Both the position numbers and the translations under genes were made by a program. DNA of 25,861 nt from Fibrobacteraceae bacterium. Its GTDB lineage: Bacteria; Fibrobacterota; Fibrobacteria; Fibrobacterales; Fibrobacteraceae. The stretch covers positions 1 to 25,861 of the forward strand of contig JALNVO010000006.1 of NCBI GenBank assembly GCA_023231365.1, in the 5' to 3' direction. Positions 16,188-24,080 of the stretch are shown here, in pieces (positions within the stretch are counted from its first letter, which is position 1; each line of letters opens with the position of its first letter). The notes below the pieces were generated by a model, which searched no databases, was not told where the DNA came from, and saw only the letters and a list, made by a program, of their open reading frames with translations.

Positions 16188-17726
16188 TCACCGCCAAGAA
16201 CGAGGACTCCACTCCGCTTTGCCGGGAGTTATCCTCTTCAACCCCACAGATCTCAAAACACCGTCAAATTCTTCAAAATCTTCAAAATTCGCCGTGAGAG
16301 TCTTGTTCGATACATCCCAAGTGAACATTCCCTTACCCCAGGCACCACTTTCCGCGGGTTCCCAAAAGAAAGAGCCAAGACCCGATGAAAGCGACGCCAT
16401 CATCGTATTGGTCAATGCACGAGAACGATCATGATTATATGCATTGGAAGCCGAGCCACCATTGTATTCTGCAATTATAAATTTCAATTTTGGATAACTA
16501 CATGAAAGAGAGGCTATCAAAGTTTTCCAAGTAGAGGGAGTTCCATGGGAATACGCAGTATAAGCAGAGAAGCCCATTACATCAAAAGAAACGCCTTGTT
16601 GATTGATAATCGCATTCATCCACCATTCGACAGTAGCCGTATTCTGCGGGCTTTCAATGTGGGCCATTGTAATAATAGAACTTGACACGGCCTTGACCGC
16701 AGCAAAGCCTTTCTTTAAATACATCGCCGTATTCCAAATCCCCGATGAGGTTCCCATACCCCCGTTGACAGACAACGGAAGGGCTACCGTATCCGCCCCC
16801 CAGCAATCCGAAGGCGGAGCGTGGCGAATAAAGCCGTTCGTAATTTCATTCCCAATCTGTACCATATCTGGAGTTGCACCAGCATTTTTAAGCGCATTTA
16901 TTAAGTTATATGTATAATTGTACACAGAATCGGCCATCACACTTGAAGACGCAATGTTCCGCCAAGGATACGGAACATGCTGTTTGCCCGGATCAGCCCA
17001 ATTGTCGCTGTAATGAATATCAATGAGGAGCCCCAAACCAGCTGCTTTTACACGTTTGGCATAAGCAATAACACTATCCTTGCCTCCAAAGGCCGCAGGT
17101 CCGTACGAAGAAGAAACTTCGCAACCGCTATAAGCATAACCATAAACAGATGTCGGAGACACGAACGTCTTCAACCGGACATAATTGAATCCATGATTCC
17201 GGAGAATCTGGAAAATCGTTTTTTGTCCTCCATCCGTATCATAGAATTTATAACCCGCCGCTTCATATTCTTGGAACTTAGAGATGTCCGCACCGAGAAT
17301 ATATTCTCCACTGGAATATGCCCAAGAAGAGCTGGATCCACCCACGGAACTCGAGCTAAAAGCAACACTAGAACTCAATTCCTCACTAGAACTGGAAATT
17401 GTGCTAGAACTTAGCAACAGCACAAAAGAACTCGAGCAAAGACCGGAGAAGGCATTAGAAGAAGAACTTGAAAGTTCCTCAGTAGAAGCATTCCCGGTAG
17501 AACTTGAAGAAATAGCGGAATCTGGAAAATTTACAGCACTTGAGCTAGAAATCAACAGATCAGAAATTGCCGAACTAGAACTCTCATTGAGGACTCTGCT
17601 AGAAAACGCAGCGGAAGAAATCGGATTTTCAGAAGAGTTTGCTGCTGAATTTGCGGAACTGTCCGTACCGCAAGAAACATAAACCGAAACACCTATCAAG
17701 ACTAAACCGATTGCAATTTTTTTCAT
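16188..17726 (-). CDS. GH53 endo-beta-1,4-galactanase lipoprotein
   Basis: The enzyme should cleave beta-1,4-galactan side chains of pectin (arabinogalactan type I) outside the cell. The N-terminus is a lipoprotein signal (MKKIAIGLVLIGVSVYVSC, Cys19), followed by a Ser-rich linker of roughly 110 residues (~20-140), a hallmark of Fibrobacter surface enzymes. The catalytic barrel runs from LGADISKFQEYEAAG near 145 to the end; the acid/base is probably Glu294 (QIGNEITNG) and the nucleophile Glu420 (FIIAEYNGG). LLIDIHYSDNWADPGKQ is a strongly conserved GH53 stretch. No carbohydrate-binding module or secretion tail follows the barrel. It diverges from the dtxR-feo operon and precedes the small exported protein. 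Confidence 0.92.
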   Translation of the reverse strand: MKKIAIGLVLIGVSVYVSCGTDSSANSAANSSENPISSAAFSSRVLNESSSSAISDLLISSSSAVNFPDSAISSSSTGNASTEELSSSSSNAFSGLCSSSFVLLLSSSTISSSSEELSSSVAFSSSSVGGSSSSWAYSSGEYILGADISKFQEYEAAGYKFYDTDGGQKTIFQILRNHGFNYVRLKTFVSPTSVYGYAYSGCEVSSSYGPAAFGGKDSVIAYAKRVKAAGLGLLIDIHYSDNWADPGKQHVPYPWRNIASSSVMADSVYNYTYNLINALKNAGATPDMVQIGNEITNGFIRHAPPSDCWGADTVALPLSVNGGMGTSSGIWNTAMYLKKGFAAVKAVSSSIITMAHIESPQNTATVEWWMNAIINQQGVSFDVMGFSAYTAYSHGTPSTWKTLIASLSCSYPKLKFIIAEYNGGSASNAYNHDRSRALTNTMMASLSSGLGSFFWEPAESGAWGKGMFTWDVSNKTLTANFEDFEEFDGVLRSVGLKRITPGKAEWSPRSWR

Positions 17727-17802
17727 TCCAAATCCCGTTCTTTAGATCGCTCTATTTAAAATACCTTACAAAAAAGGAATAAAGCACATTGTTTGAAAAA
17801 TT

Positions 17803-17821
17803 TAGGGTACTTCTAAAAGTT
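17803..17821 (+). repeat. Dispersed motif, left copy flanking the feo operon
   Basis: TAGGGTACTTCTAAAAGTT matches the inverted copy at 21378-21396 at 17 of 19 positions. It sits in the divergent GH53/dtxR intergenic region, partly next to a TTAGCC half-site (17820-17825). See the related copies at 3142, 3508, 21003 and 24064. Confidence 0.6.
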
Positions 17822-17825
17822 AGCC

Positions 17826-17854
17826 TTGAAAAACTTTAACAACTATTGTATAAT
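17826..17854 (+). promoter_or_regulatory. Promoter of dtxR-feoA-feoB
   Basis: TTGAAA (17826-17831) and a perfect TATAAT (17849-17854) are separated by exactly 17 bases, a textbook housekeeping sigma factor promoter. The start point would fall near 17861, about 20 bases before the dtxR ATG, inside the operator that follows. Confidence 0.82.
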
Positions 17855-17867
17855 TAGCCTAAGCTAA
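17854..17867 (+). promoter_or_regulatory. DtxR-type operator (autoregulatory metal box)
   Basis: TTAGC-CTAA-GCTAA is an inverted repeat that contains TTAGCCTAA, the core of the DtxR/IdeR box. It overlaps the end of the -10 element and the expected start point, so a metal-loaded repressor bound here would block transcription. An extra TTAGCC lies at 17820-17825, just upstream of the -35. Confidence 0.75.
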
Positions 17868-17881
17868 CAAAGAAGATAAAA

Positions 17882-18283
17882 ATGGCTAAAATTTCAAAGC
17901 TTTCACAAAGTTTAGAAGATTACCTTGAAATGGTGCACATCCAGTGCCTTGCAAACAAAGGTATTGCACACGTCAAGGACATAGCCCAAGCCCTTTCCGT
18001 AAAAATGCCTTCCGTTAACAAAGCGATGAACGAGCTCAAAAAACTAGGCCTCGTTTCGCAAGAACCCTACACGGGCATAGTACTTTCTCCACTAGGAAAA
18101 AAGATGGCAGCTAAGATTCTTGGCCGTCATTTTTTGTTGAAGTCATTCCTCATCCGGCTAGGCGTTCCGGAAACTATTGCAAACGAAGACGCTTGTAAAA
18201 TGGAGCACATCCTTTCACCGGAAACTCTTTCTTGTATTTCAACCTTTGTCAAAGGCGAGACTCCCGAGGTAAAAGAAGACTAA
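17882..18283 (+). CDS. DtxR/MntR-family metal-dependent repressor
   Basis: The N-terminal ~65 residues are the family's winged helix (LEDYLEMVHIQ..., HVKDIAQALSVKMPSVNKAMNELKKLGLV), and the rest is the metal-binding dimer domain with RHFLLKSFLIRLGV and the ligand cluster DACKMEH near residues 102-108. At 133 residues it is the short form without the SH3-like domain, as in MntR. Iron is the likely effector because feoA and feoB follow at once: feoA begins one base after the stop. It probably represses its own operon through the operator that overlaps the promoter. The choice between iron and manganese cannot be read from sequence alone. Confidence 0.92.
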   Translation: MAKISKLSQSLEDYLEMVHIQCLANKGIAHVKDIAQALSVKMPSVNKAMNELKKLGLVSQEPYTGIVLSPLGKKMAAKILGRHFLLKSFLIRLGVPETIANEDACKMEHILSPETLSCISTFVKGETPEVKED

Positions 18284-18284
18284 T

Positions 18285-18530
18285 ATGGCTGCAACATCCG
18301 AAATTCTCTTTTCACAATTAAAACCGGGCGATAGCGCAGAAATTCTCGACTACCGCGATACGGACGAACATTATAAATCAAAGCTCCTCGCAATGGGACT
18401 TGTGCGCGGAACGCGTCTCAAAGTACTGCAAGTCGCACCTCTTGGCGACCCCGTGGAAGTGAGCGTACTCTCTTATAGGCTCTCGCTCCGCAAAAAAGAA
18501 GCAAATATCCTGGTTTTGAGGAAACTCTAA
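18285..18530 (+). CDS. feoA: Ferrous iron transport protein A
   Basis: FeoA is a small cytoplasmic SH3-like protein needed for FeoB-mediated Fe(II) uptake. The 81 residues carry the family pattern: LKPGDSAEI near 12, the LLAMGLVRGTRLKVLQVAPLGDP core (about 34-56) and the closing YRLSLRKKEANILVL. It begins one base after the repressor stop, and its TAA overlaps the feoB ATG by one base (TAATG), indicating translational coupling. Confidence 0.95.
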   Translation: MAATSEILFSQLKPGDSAEILDYRDTDEHYKSKLLAMGLVRGTRLKVLQVAPLGDPVEVSVLSYRLSLRKKEANILVLRKL

Positions 18531-20803
18531 TGATTGCACAGAACAAACCTATCACATTTGCCATTGCCGGCAACCCGAATTGCGGGAAAACGGCTCTTTT
18601 CAATGCGCTCACCGGTGCCCACCAGACCGTAGGCAATTGGCCCGGCGTCACAGTTGACAAAAAAGAAGGCTCATTTGAGCACGAAGGCCAAAAAGTCCAC
18701 GTAGTCGATCTGCCCGGCATCTACGCACTTTTCGCGAACAGCGAAGATGAATCTGCGGCTCTAGGCTATCTACTCACTGGCGAAGCCAACGCGGTAATAG
18801 ACATCATCGATGCGACTAACTTGGAACGCAATCTGTTTTTGACGACGCAGCTACTCGAAATGGGCGTACCCGTAATCATCGCGCTCAACATGATCGACAT
18901 CGCCACTCGCCGGGGTATCCACATCGATGACCACGCTCTCTCAGAAAAACTAGGCGTTCCCGTACTTGCGCTTTCCGCCGTTTCGCCTAAAAGCTGCGAA
19001 AGCTTCAAGCTCGCCTTGATGAAACAAATCGGAAATTTGGAAATCAAAAGAACACAAGTTCCCCATGCACCAAAGCTCGAAACGCTCATCGCGAAGCTCG
19101 CCCCGAAAATGGAAAACATCGCAAAAGAGCTTCATTCGACAAGCCGCTGGGCCGCGATTCAATATTTGGAAAGCAACAAGAGCGTCATCAGCTTGATCAA
19201 GACTTCCGACAAAGTGCCCTCGCACGATGAATTAGAAAAAGAACTCGGCGAAGACCCCACCTTCGCCATTGCCGATGCACGCTATTCCTTTATCCGGGAA
19301 ATAACAAACAAAGTAATTAGAAAGGCAAGCGACCGCGTTACGAATACGGACAAGCTCGACAAATTATTCCTCAACCGCTTTTTGGGAATTCCTCTTTTCC
19401 TCATTGTGATGTATCTCATCTTTTGGGTAACGATTACATTTGGAAGTGCATTCATCGACTTTTTCGACATTCTCTTTGGAGCGATTTTTGTCGATGGTTT
19501 CGGAGAACTTCTCGCGTCCTCTGGCGCACCCGCTCCCCTCGTCGCACTCCTCGCCGGGGGTCTCGGCACAGGCATCCAAACGTTAGCCACATTCATTCCG
19601 CCCATCTTCTTTATGTTTCTTTGCTTGGCAATCCTAGAAGACTCCGGTTATATGGCCCGTGCCGCATTCGTTATGGACAAATTCATGACGTTCTTAGGAC
19701 TACCGGGAAAAGCATTCGTCCCAATGCTGATGGGATTCGGATGTTCCGTGCCCGCAATCATGGGCGCAAAGACCATGGAAAACAAGCGAGACCGTTTTCT
19801 CTCCATATTCCTCATTCCATTTATGTCCTGCGGCGCACGCCTCCCGGTGTATGCTCTCTTCTGCGTCGCATTCTTCGGCAAAGATGCGGGAAAAGTCATA
19901 TTCGGAATTTATATGCTAGGACTCCTCGTAGGGCTCCTCTACGGACTATTCCTCAAGCATTCCCTTTTCAAAGGCAAGCCGACCTCATTCATCATGGAAC
20001 TCCCGCCCTATCACGCTCCGCGATTAATGGCGATCCTTTCGCACGCTTGGCTACAGCTCAAAGAATTTCTGTTCAGAGCGGGGAAAATCGTGCTCATTAT
20101 GGTTACAATTCTCGGATTCTTCAGCTCGCTAGGCGTAGACGGCAGCTTTGGCAATGCGAACAACGAAAAGTCCATTCTCGCAAAAACAGGTAAAGCCATA
20201 TCGCCCATCTTTGAACCCCTCGGAGTCGAAAGAGATAACTGGCCCGCTTCCGTTGCGCTATTCACCGGGCTTTTTGCCAAAGAAGCGATCGTCGGCACAC
20301 TGCAATCTCTCTACGGCATCGAAGAATCCGATGGAAAAGCACAAAACGCCGAAGAAAACAAAACCGATCTCGGAGCAAGCATCAAAACAGCAGTACTCTC
20401 CATTCCGCACAATCTCGTCGGAATCATTGAAGGATTCGCCGCTCCGTTCAGTTCCAAGAGCGAAATTCAGAATGCACAAGACGAAATCGGAACCACATCC
20501 ATTCTCTCCATTCTGCAAAGCAAATTTGACAAGGGAAAATTTCAAGTATTCGCCTACTTGCTATTCATTCTTTTGTACGTACCTTGCCTTGCCGCACTTG
20601 GCACCGCATTCCGCGCACTCGGCACTTTCTACGGCATTGTACTTGCCGTATTTCAAACGGTTCTCGGTTGGAGCATGTCGGTTCTTTTCTTCCAAGTAAC
20701 CGTAGGGCACGAAGCCGTTTGGATAATCACATCCATCGTATTACTTGCCCTTGTCGCGATCGGGCTCCTCACCATAGGCAAGAAAAAACCGATGAATACG
20801 TAA
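18530..20803 (+). CDS. feoB: Ferrous iron transporter FeoB
   Basis: FeoB imports Fe(II) across the inner membrane. The 757 residues start with a G domain: G1 GNPNCGKT (14-21), G3 DLPGIY (60-65) and G4 NMID near 120. A GDI-like helical spacer follows (~170-270), then about eight or more transmembrane helices with the two inward-facing gate repeats: a first block around GLGTGIQTLATFIPPIFFMF...EDSGYMARAAFVMD and GCSVPAIMGAKT, and a second around TGLFAKEAIVGTL. Length is within the usual 700-800. The C-terminus is short (IGKKKPMNT), without the Cys-rich FeoC-like tail. No separate feoC and no clear T-run terminator follow. Confidence 0.96.
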   Translation: MIAQNKPITFAIAGNPNCGKTALFNALTGAHQTVGNWPGVTVDKKEGSFEHEGQKVHVVDLPGIYALFANSEDESAALGYLLTGEANAVIDIIDATNLERNLFLTTQLLEMGVPVIIALNMIDIATRRGIHIDDHALSEKLGVPVLALSAVSPKSCESFKLALMKQIGNLEIKRTQVPHAPKLETLIAKLAPKMENIAKELHSTSRWAAIQYLESNKSVISLIKTSDKVPSHDELEKELGEDPTFAIADARYSFIREITNKVIRKASDRVTNTDKLDKLFLNRFLGIPLFLIVMYLIFWVTITFGSAFIDFFDILFGAIFVDGFGELLASSGAPAPLVALLAGGLGTGIQTLATFIPPIFFMFLCLAILEDSGYMARAAFVMDKFMTFLGLPGKAFVPMLMGFGCSVPAIMGAKTMENKRDRFLSIFLIPFMSCGARLPVYALFCVAFFGKDAGKVIFGIYMLGLLVGLLYGLFLKHSLFKGKPTSFIMELPPYHAPRLMAILSHAWLQLKEFLFRAGKIVLIMVTILGFFSSLGVDGSFGNANNEKSILAKTGKAISPIFEPLGVERDNWPASVALFTGLFAKEAIVGTLQSLYGIEESDGKAQNAEENKTDLGASIKTAVLSIPHNLVGIIEGFAAPFSSKSEIQNAQDEIGTTSILSILQSKFDKGKFQVFAYLLFILLYVPCLAALGTAFRALGTFYGIVLAVFQTVLGWSMSVLFFQVTVGHEAVWIITSIVLLALVAIGLLTIGKKKPMNT

Positions 20804-21393
20804 AACATCTTGGGCGCGCCTCTACCTGAGTCAGGCTGCAATTGCGCTAAGCGGCAAGCCGCTAAGTGCAACCAAGCCTCGCCAAGCAAAACAAGCATGC
20901 AGATGCGAGTCTTGTCCCATTCGGGTTAGCATCCTTCGCGCAAAAAGCACGAACTAAGCTTTCCCCATATTTAGGGCTCTTCAAAACTGGACAGAGCCGC
21001 GACTTTTAGAGACAAAAAAACCGTGATAAAGAAATAGCCCACTAGCAAATCGGAGATCGTCAAGAACTTGAAAGGCAAGCATTGCAAAATCAAGCTCGCT
21101 TAATTCTATTACCAAGGCGCCGCCTCAGATACCGAAAGCACCGATAGCGCAAAGAAACTCGAGAAGGGAAACAACGCAAAAAAAGTACAGCGAGGTCAAA
21201 TCTGCTTGATTTTGCAGCGGAACCGAGTTAATTTTTACAAAACTCGAAGCACAAGAAAATGTGCGGGAACATTACGCACAAAATAGTCTAGGAATGGAAA
21301 GACCGCCCTCTTTGGGTTCGCAGATGAACATCCGATGTGGCAATGGCCCGGGAACCCGATTCTCGCCATAAAAATTGAGCTTTTAGAGGTACC
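20804..21393. other. 590-bp gene-free region with serial hairpins
   Basis: No credible gene lies between the convergent feoB and murD. Visible structure: GGCTCT/AGAGCC (20975-20998) next to a TTTTAGAGAC motif copy (21003-21012); CAAATC...GATTTTG (about 21197-21214); CGAGTT/AACTCG (21224-21246); GTGCG/CGCAC (21261-21279) followed by AAAATAG; CGGG-AA-CCCG (21349-21358). A frame around 21096-21290 is open for over 60 codons but matches nothing I recognise and may be a decayed gene. No tRNA is present. Confidence 0.5.
20842..20871. repeat. Long near-perfect hairpin downstream of feoB
   Basis: TTGCGCTAAGCGGC and GCCGCTAAGTGCAA pair at 13 of 14 positions (one wobble, one A-A mismatch) around a 2-base AA loop. 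No T-run follows, so it is not a standard terminator; it may protect the feo mRNA 3' end or be a REP-like element. Confidence 0.6.
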
Positions 21394-21396
21394 CTA
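21378..21396 (-). repeat. Dispersed motif, right (inverted) copy flanking the feo operon
   Basis: Read on the minus strand the copy is TAGGGTACCTCTAAAAGCT, differing at two positions from the copy at 17803-17821 in the opposite orientation. It overlaps the last bases of murD: the murD TAG stop (21396-21394) is the first triplet of the motif. Confidence 0.6.
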
Positions 21397-22719
21397 TACT
21401 TTTTCCACAAGAGCATCAAAGCATTGACCACGCACCTTGTAATTTTTAAAAAGTCCAAAACTCGCACAGGCAGGAGAAAGGAGCACGGAAGAGCCCGCAC
21501 CCAAAGAACACGCATCGTCAAACGCTTCAGAAAGCCCTGGGAAGATTTTCATCGGGACAGAAACGCCGGCATTGGAAAGCGATTCCGCCATACGCTCCGC
21601 CGTTGCGCCAATGAGGGCAATGCGTTTCAAGTTCAAAAGCGTTGCCAAAGCTATAGAAAGTTCCGTAAAATCAGCATTCTTTTCCGAACCGCCTAAAATA
21701 AGCGCAAAGGGACGTTTCATACTCCTTACTGCGGCAAGGGTCGCATCAGGACGCGTTGCGTAAGAATCGTTGTAGAATTCAATGCCTTTCTTTTCGCCCT
21801 TGAATTCCATGCGAAACGGAAGGACTTCATAACTCTTGAGCGATTGCAGCGCCGTCGGAACATCTGCGCCGAGAGCCTTCACCGCGAGGAGCGCCGCAGC
21901 CATATTTTCTAATTGATACGCACCGCGGACCTTGCAATCCCTGAGCAAAAGTTCATAGCCATCGAAAGAAAGAGATTCCGCCTTTATCACTACATCCGAA
22001 TCCTTAGCGCCATAACAGAGTTTCTGCGCGCCCGATTCGCGGGCGATTGCCTCTGAAGGAGCGGCATCCTTAAAATAGACGCAATAATCGCCGCGTTTTT
22101 GCCAACGCACCAGATTCGCCTTGGCGTCGCGGTATTCTTCCACAGACTTGTGCCAATCCAGATGTTCTGTCGAAACGCGGAGCACCACGCCCACATGAGG
22201 CGAACGCGGAAGGGTCATCAACTGGAACGAAGATAGTTCGAGAATCGAGATCCGATCTGCGGAATCGTCCTTCAAAAGATCGAGAGCTGGCACGCCGAAA
22301 TTGCCCCCGATAATGCAGGGAATCTTGCAGGCATTCAATGCGTGGCGGATCATGCTCACCGTACTGCCCTTGCCGAGCGTACCCGTAACGCCAACCACCG
22401 ATCGGGACTTAGTCTCTTCCAAGAAAATTTCAATTTGGCTTGTAAGAATTCCGCCGTTGGACTCAAAATGGAAAATTTCATTCTGTAGCGGATAGACGCC
22501 CGCAGAACGCACCACAGTCACGCAATCCTTCAGGCCATCCATATATTTTTCGCCGCTCGAAACAGCCACTTTAACATCTTTCGGGAGGACGGGAAGTTCT
22601 ACCGGATTTTTGTCCATCACCACAATATCTTTAACACCTGTGCGTACAAGATAATCCAACGTACTTTTGCCTTCTACGCCGAATCCCAAGACACCAACCG
22701 GAGAAACGAGTTTTTGCAT
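21394..22719 (-). CDS. murD: UDP-N-acetylmuramoyl-L-alanine:D-glutamate ligase
   Basis: MurD adds D-glutamate to UDP-MurNAc-L-Ala in the cytoplasm, a step of peptidoglycan synthesis. The N-terminal nucleotide-sugar domain begins VGVLGFGVEGKST; the Mur ligase P-loop GTLGKGST is at residues 113-120; LELSSFQL near 155 and the substrate-binding STEHLDWH near 180 are typical of MurD; the C-terminal domain includes YNDSYATRPDATLAAV and GGSEKNADF. The frame extends to TTG 22737, but ATG 22719 (441 aa) has AAGGA 9 bases upstream. The gene is outside any dcw cluster here and follows the M16 protease gene by 37 bp. Confidence 0.94.
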   Translation of the reverse strand: MQKLVSPVGVLGFGVEGKSTLDYLVRTGVKDIVVMDKNPVELPVLPKDVKVAVSSGEKYMDGLKDCVTVVRSAGVYPLQNEIFHFESNGGILTSQIEIFLEETKSRSVVGVTGTLGKGSTVSMIRHALNACKIPCIIGGNFGVPALDLLKDDSADRISILELSSFQLMTLPRSPHVGVVLRVSTEHLDWHKSVEEYRDAKANLVRWQKRGDYCVYFKDAAPSEAIARESGAQKLCYGAKDSDVVIKAESLSFDGYELLLRDCKVRGAYQLENMAAALLAVKALGADVPTALQSLKSYEVLPFRMEFKGEKKGIEFYNDSYATRPDATLAAVRSMKRPFALILGGSEKNADFTELSIALATLLNLKRIALIGATAERMAESLSNAGVSVPMKIFPGLSEAFDDACSLGAGSSVLLSPACASFGLFKNYKVRGQCFDALVEKV

Positions 22720-22756
22720 ATAAAAAATCCTTTTCAAAAACGAATGGAGAAAACCA

Positions 22757-24025
22757 TCACTCTGCGGGCTTTACAACCGCCGTCGCAAACGGCGCTTTCT
22801 CAAAAAGCTTCTGTAAAATACAAAGAATCCGGTCTTCTGTAAAAGACTTCACTTCTTTCTCTGTCTCAGCCATCGTATAAAAGCGTCCAAAATGGAGCGT
22901 TTGATCCGCAAGGCGCATCAGGCGCTTTTCCGTACTATCCGCGCCAATATGGAGACCGCCGATAATATTTTTCTTGGTGCGTTCGAGTTCGCCCTTTTCA
23001 AATCCGTTTTTCAAGAACTTTTCCAATTCCGATTTGGCAAGTGAAAGCGCCATATCTGCTTTCTGCGGATCCGTCGCAAAAGAAACGCCCCACCCGAGCG
23101 TATTCCTATATACGTCCGTCATCGAATACACGGAATATGCAAGGCCAAGTTCTTCGCGGATCTTTTGGAACAGGCGAGAGCCCATGTCACCACCAAACGC
23201 AACATTAAAAATACCGAGCGCACGGGAAAATTCCATTCCATTTACAGAATCAAAACTCGTACCCCAAAAAACGCTCGACTGATTCAATTCTTTTTTACTC
23301 TTAGCTTTGATTCCAGTATTTGCTGCATATAAATCGTCAAAAGGCTTTTTCGCAGACGTTTTCTTGCTAAAAAATTTTTGGACAAGTTCCACCAATTTTT
23401 CGTGATCCACCTTGCCCGCAGCACATACAAGTAGAGGCAAATCTTCTATCACCTGCCGCTCATATTCGAGCATTCCTTCGCGCGTAAGTTCCCTTACCGA
23501 TTTAACCGTGCCGGCGATTGGCAAAGCGAGCCCGCAACCCTTGTAATGAATCTCATTGAAAATATCGCCTACGCATTCTTCGGCAATATCATCATAACTA
23601 TGGATTTCTTCAATAATCACTTTGCGTTCTTTTTCCATCTCTTTAGCGTCAAAGAGAGGATTCATCAGCATATCCGAAATCACGTCGAGCGCAAGAGCGA
23701 CATCTTCTTTCACGACTTGAGCGTAGAATCCAGTTTCTTGCCTAGTCGTATAGGCTTCCAAATTACCGCCGCGGTCTTCAATCGCGTGCGCAATCTCCAA
23801 TGCCGTGCGGTTTTCCGTCCCCTTAAACACCAAATGCTCGTAAAAATGGCTCAGTCCATTATTCTCCAGAACTTCGTGGCGAGAACCGCGCGGAATCCAA
23901 GCACCTACCGTCGCCGAATAAGCGCAGGGCATATAATCCGTGAGTACGGTAATTCCATTGGGGAGTACCGTCTTCAATATTTTCTGCTTCAGCATGCGGC
24001 CAAATTTAGATAAATGTTCCGTCAT
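22757..24025 (-). CDS. M16-family zinc metalloprotease
   Basis: This is an M16 (pitrilysin/processing-peptidase-like) protease of about 422 residues, the single-chain M16B type. The inverted zinc motif HFYEH is at residues 60-64, with the third ligand Glu140 (VIIEEIHSYDD) at the expected spacing of about 76. The C-terminal half carries the arm typical of the family (FGGDMGSRLFQKIREELGLAYSVYS). There is no signal peptide, so it probably acts in the cytoplasm; the natural substrate is not predictable. An in-frame ATG at 23995 would be an alternative start, but neither has a strong Shine-Dalgarno. It is probably co-transcribed with murD. Confidence 0.92.
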   Translation of the reverse strand: MTEHLSKFGRMLKQKILKTVLPNGITVLTDYMPCAYSATVGAWIPRGSRHEVLENNGLSHFYEHLVFKGTENRTALEIAHAIEDRGGNLEAYTTRQETGFYAQVVKEDVALALDVISDMLMNPLFDAKEMEKERKVIIEEIHSYDDIAEECVGDIFNEIHYKGCGLALPIAGTVKSVRELTREGMLEYERQVIEDLPLLVCAAGKVDHEKLVELVQKFFSKKTSAKKPFDDLYAANTGIKAKSKKELNQSSVFWGTSFDSVNGMEFSRALGIFNVAFGGDMGSRLFQKIREELGLAYSVYSMTDVYRNTLGWGVSFATDPQKADMALSLAKSELEKFLKNGFEKGELERTKKNIIGGLHIGADSTEKRLMRLADQTLHFGRFYTMAETEKEVKSFTEDRILCILQKLFEKAPFATAVVKPAE

Positions 24026-24063
24026 ACCAACGAAACAAATCCTATAAGTCTAGCCGTTGTGTA

Positions 24064-24080
24064 GCGGGTCCCTCTAAAAA
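24064..24080 (+). repeat. Dispersed motif copy upstream of the M16 gene
   Basis: GCGGGTCCCTCTAAAAA is a diverged relative of the TAGGGTACCTCTAAAAGCT motif in the same orientation as the copies at 3142 and 17803. It marks the left side of the 24.1-24.8 kb gene-free block. Confidence 0.45.

Noticed and set aside
17284..17682. Plus-strand Glu/Leu-rich frame near the GH53 N-terminus
   Set aside because: It is the mirror image of the Ser-codon-rich linker of the GH53 gene; the low-complexity repeats keep several frames open.
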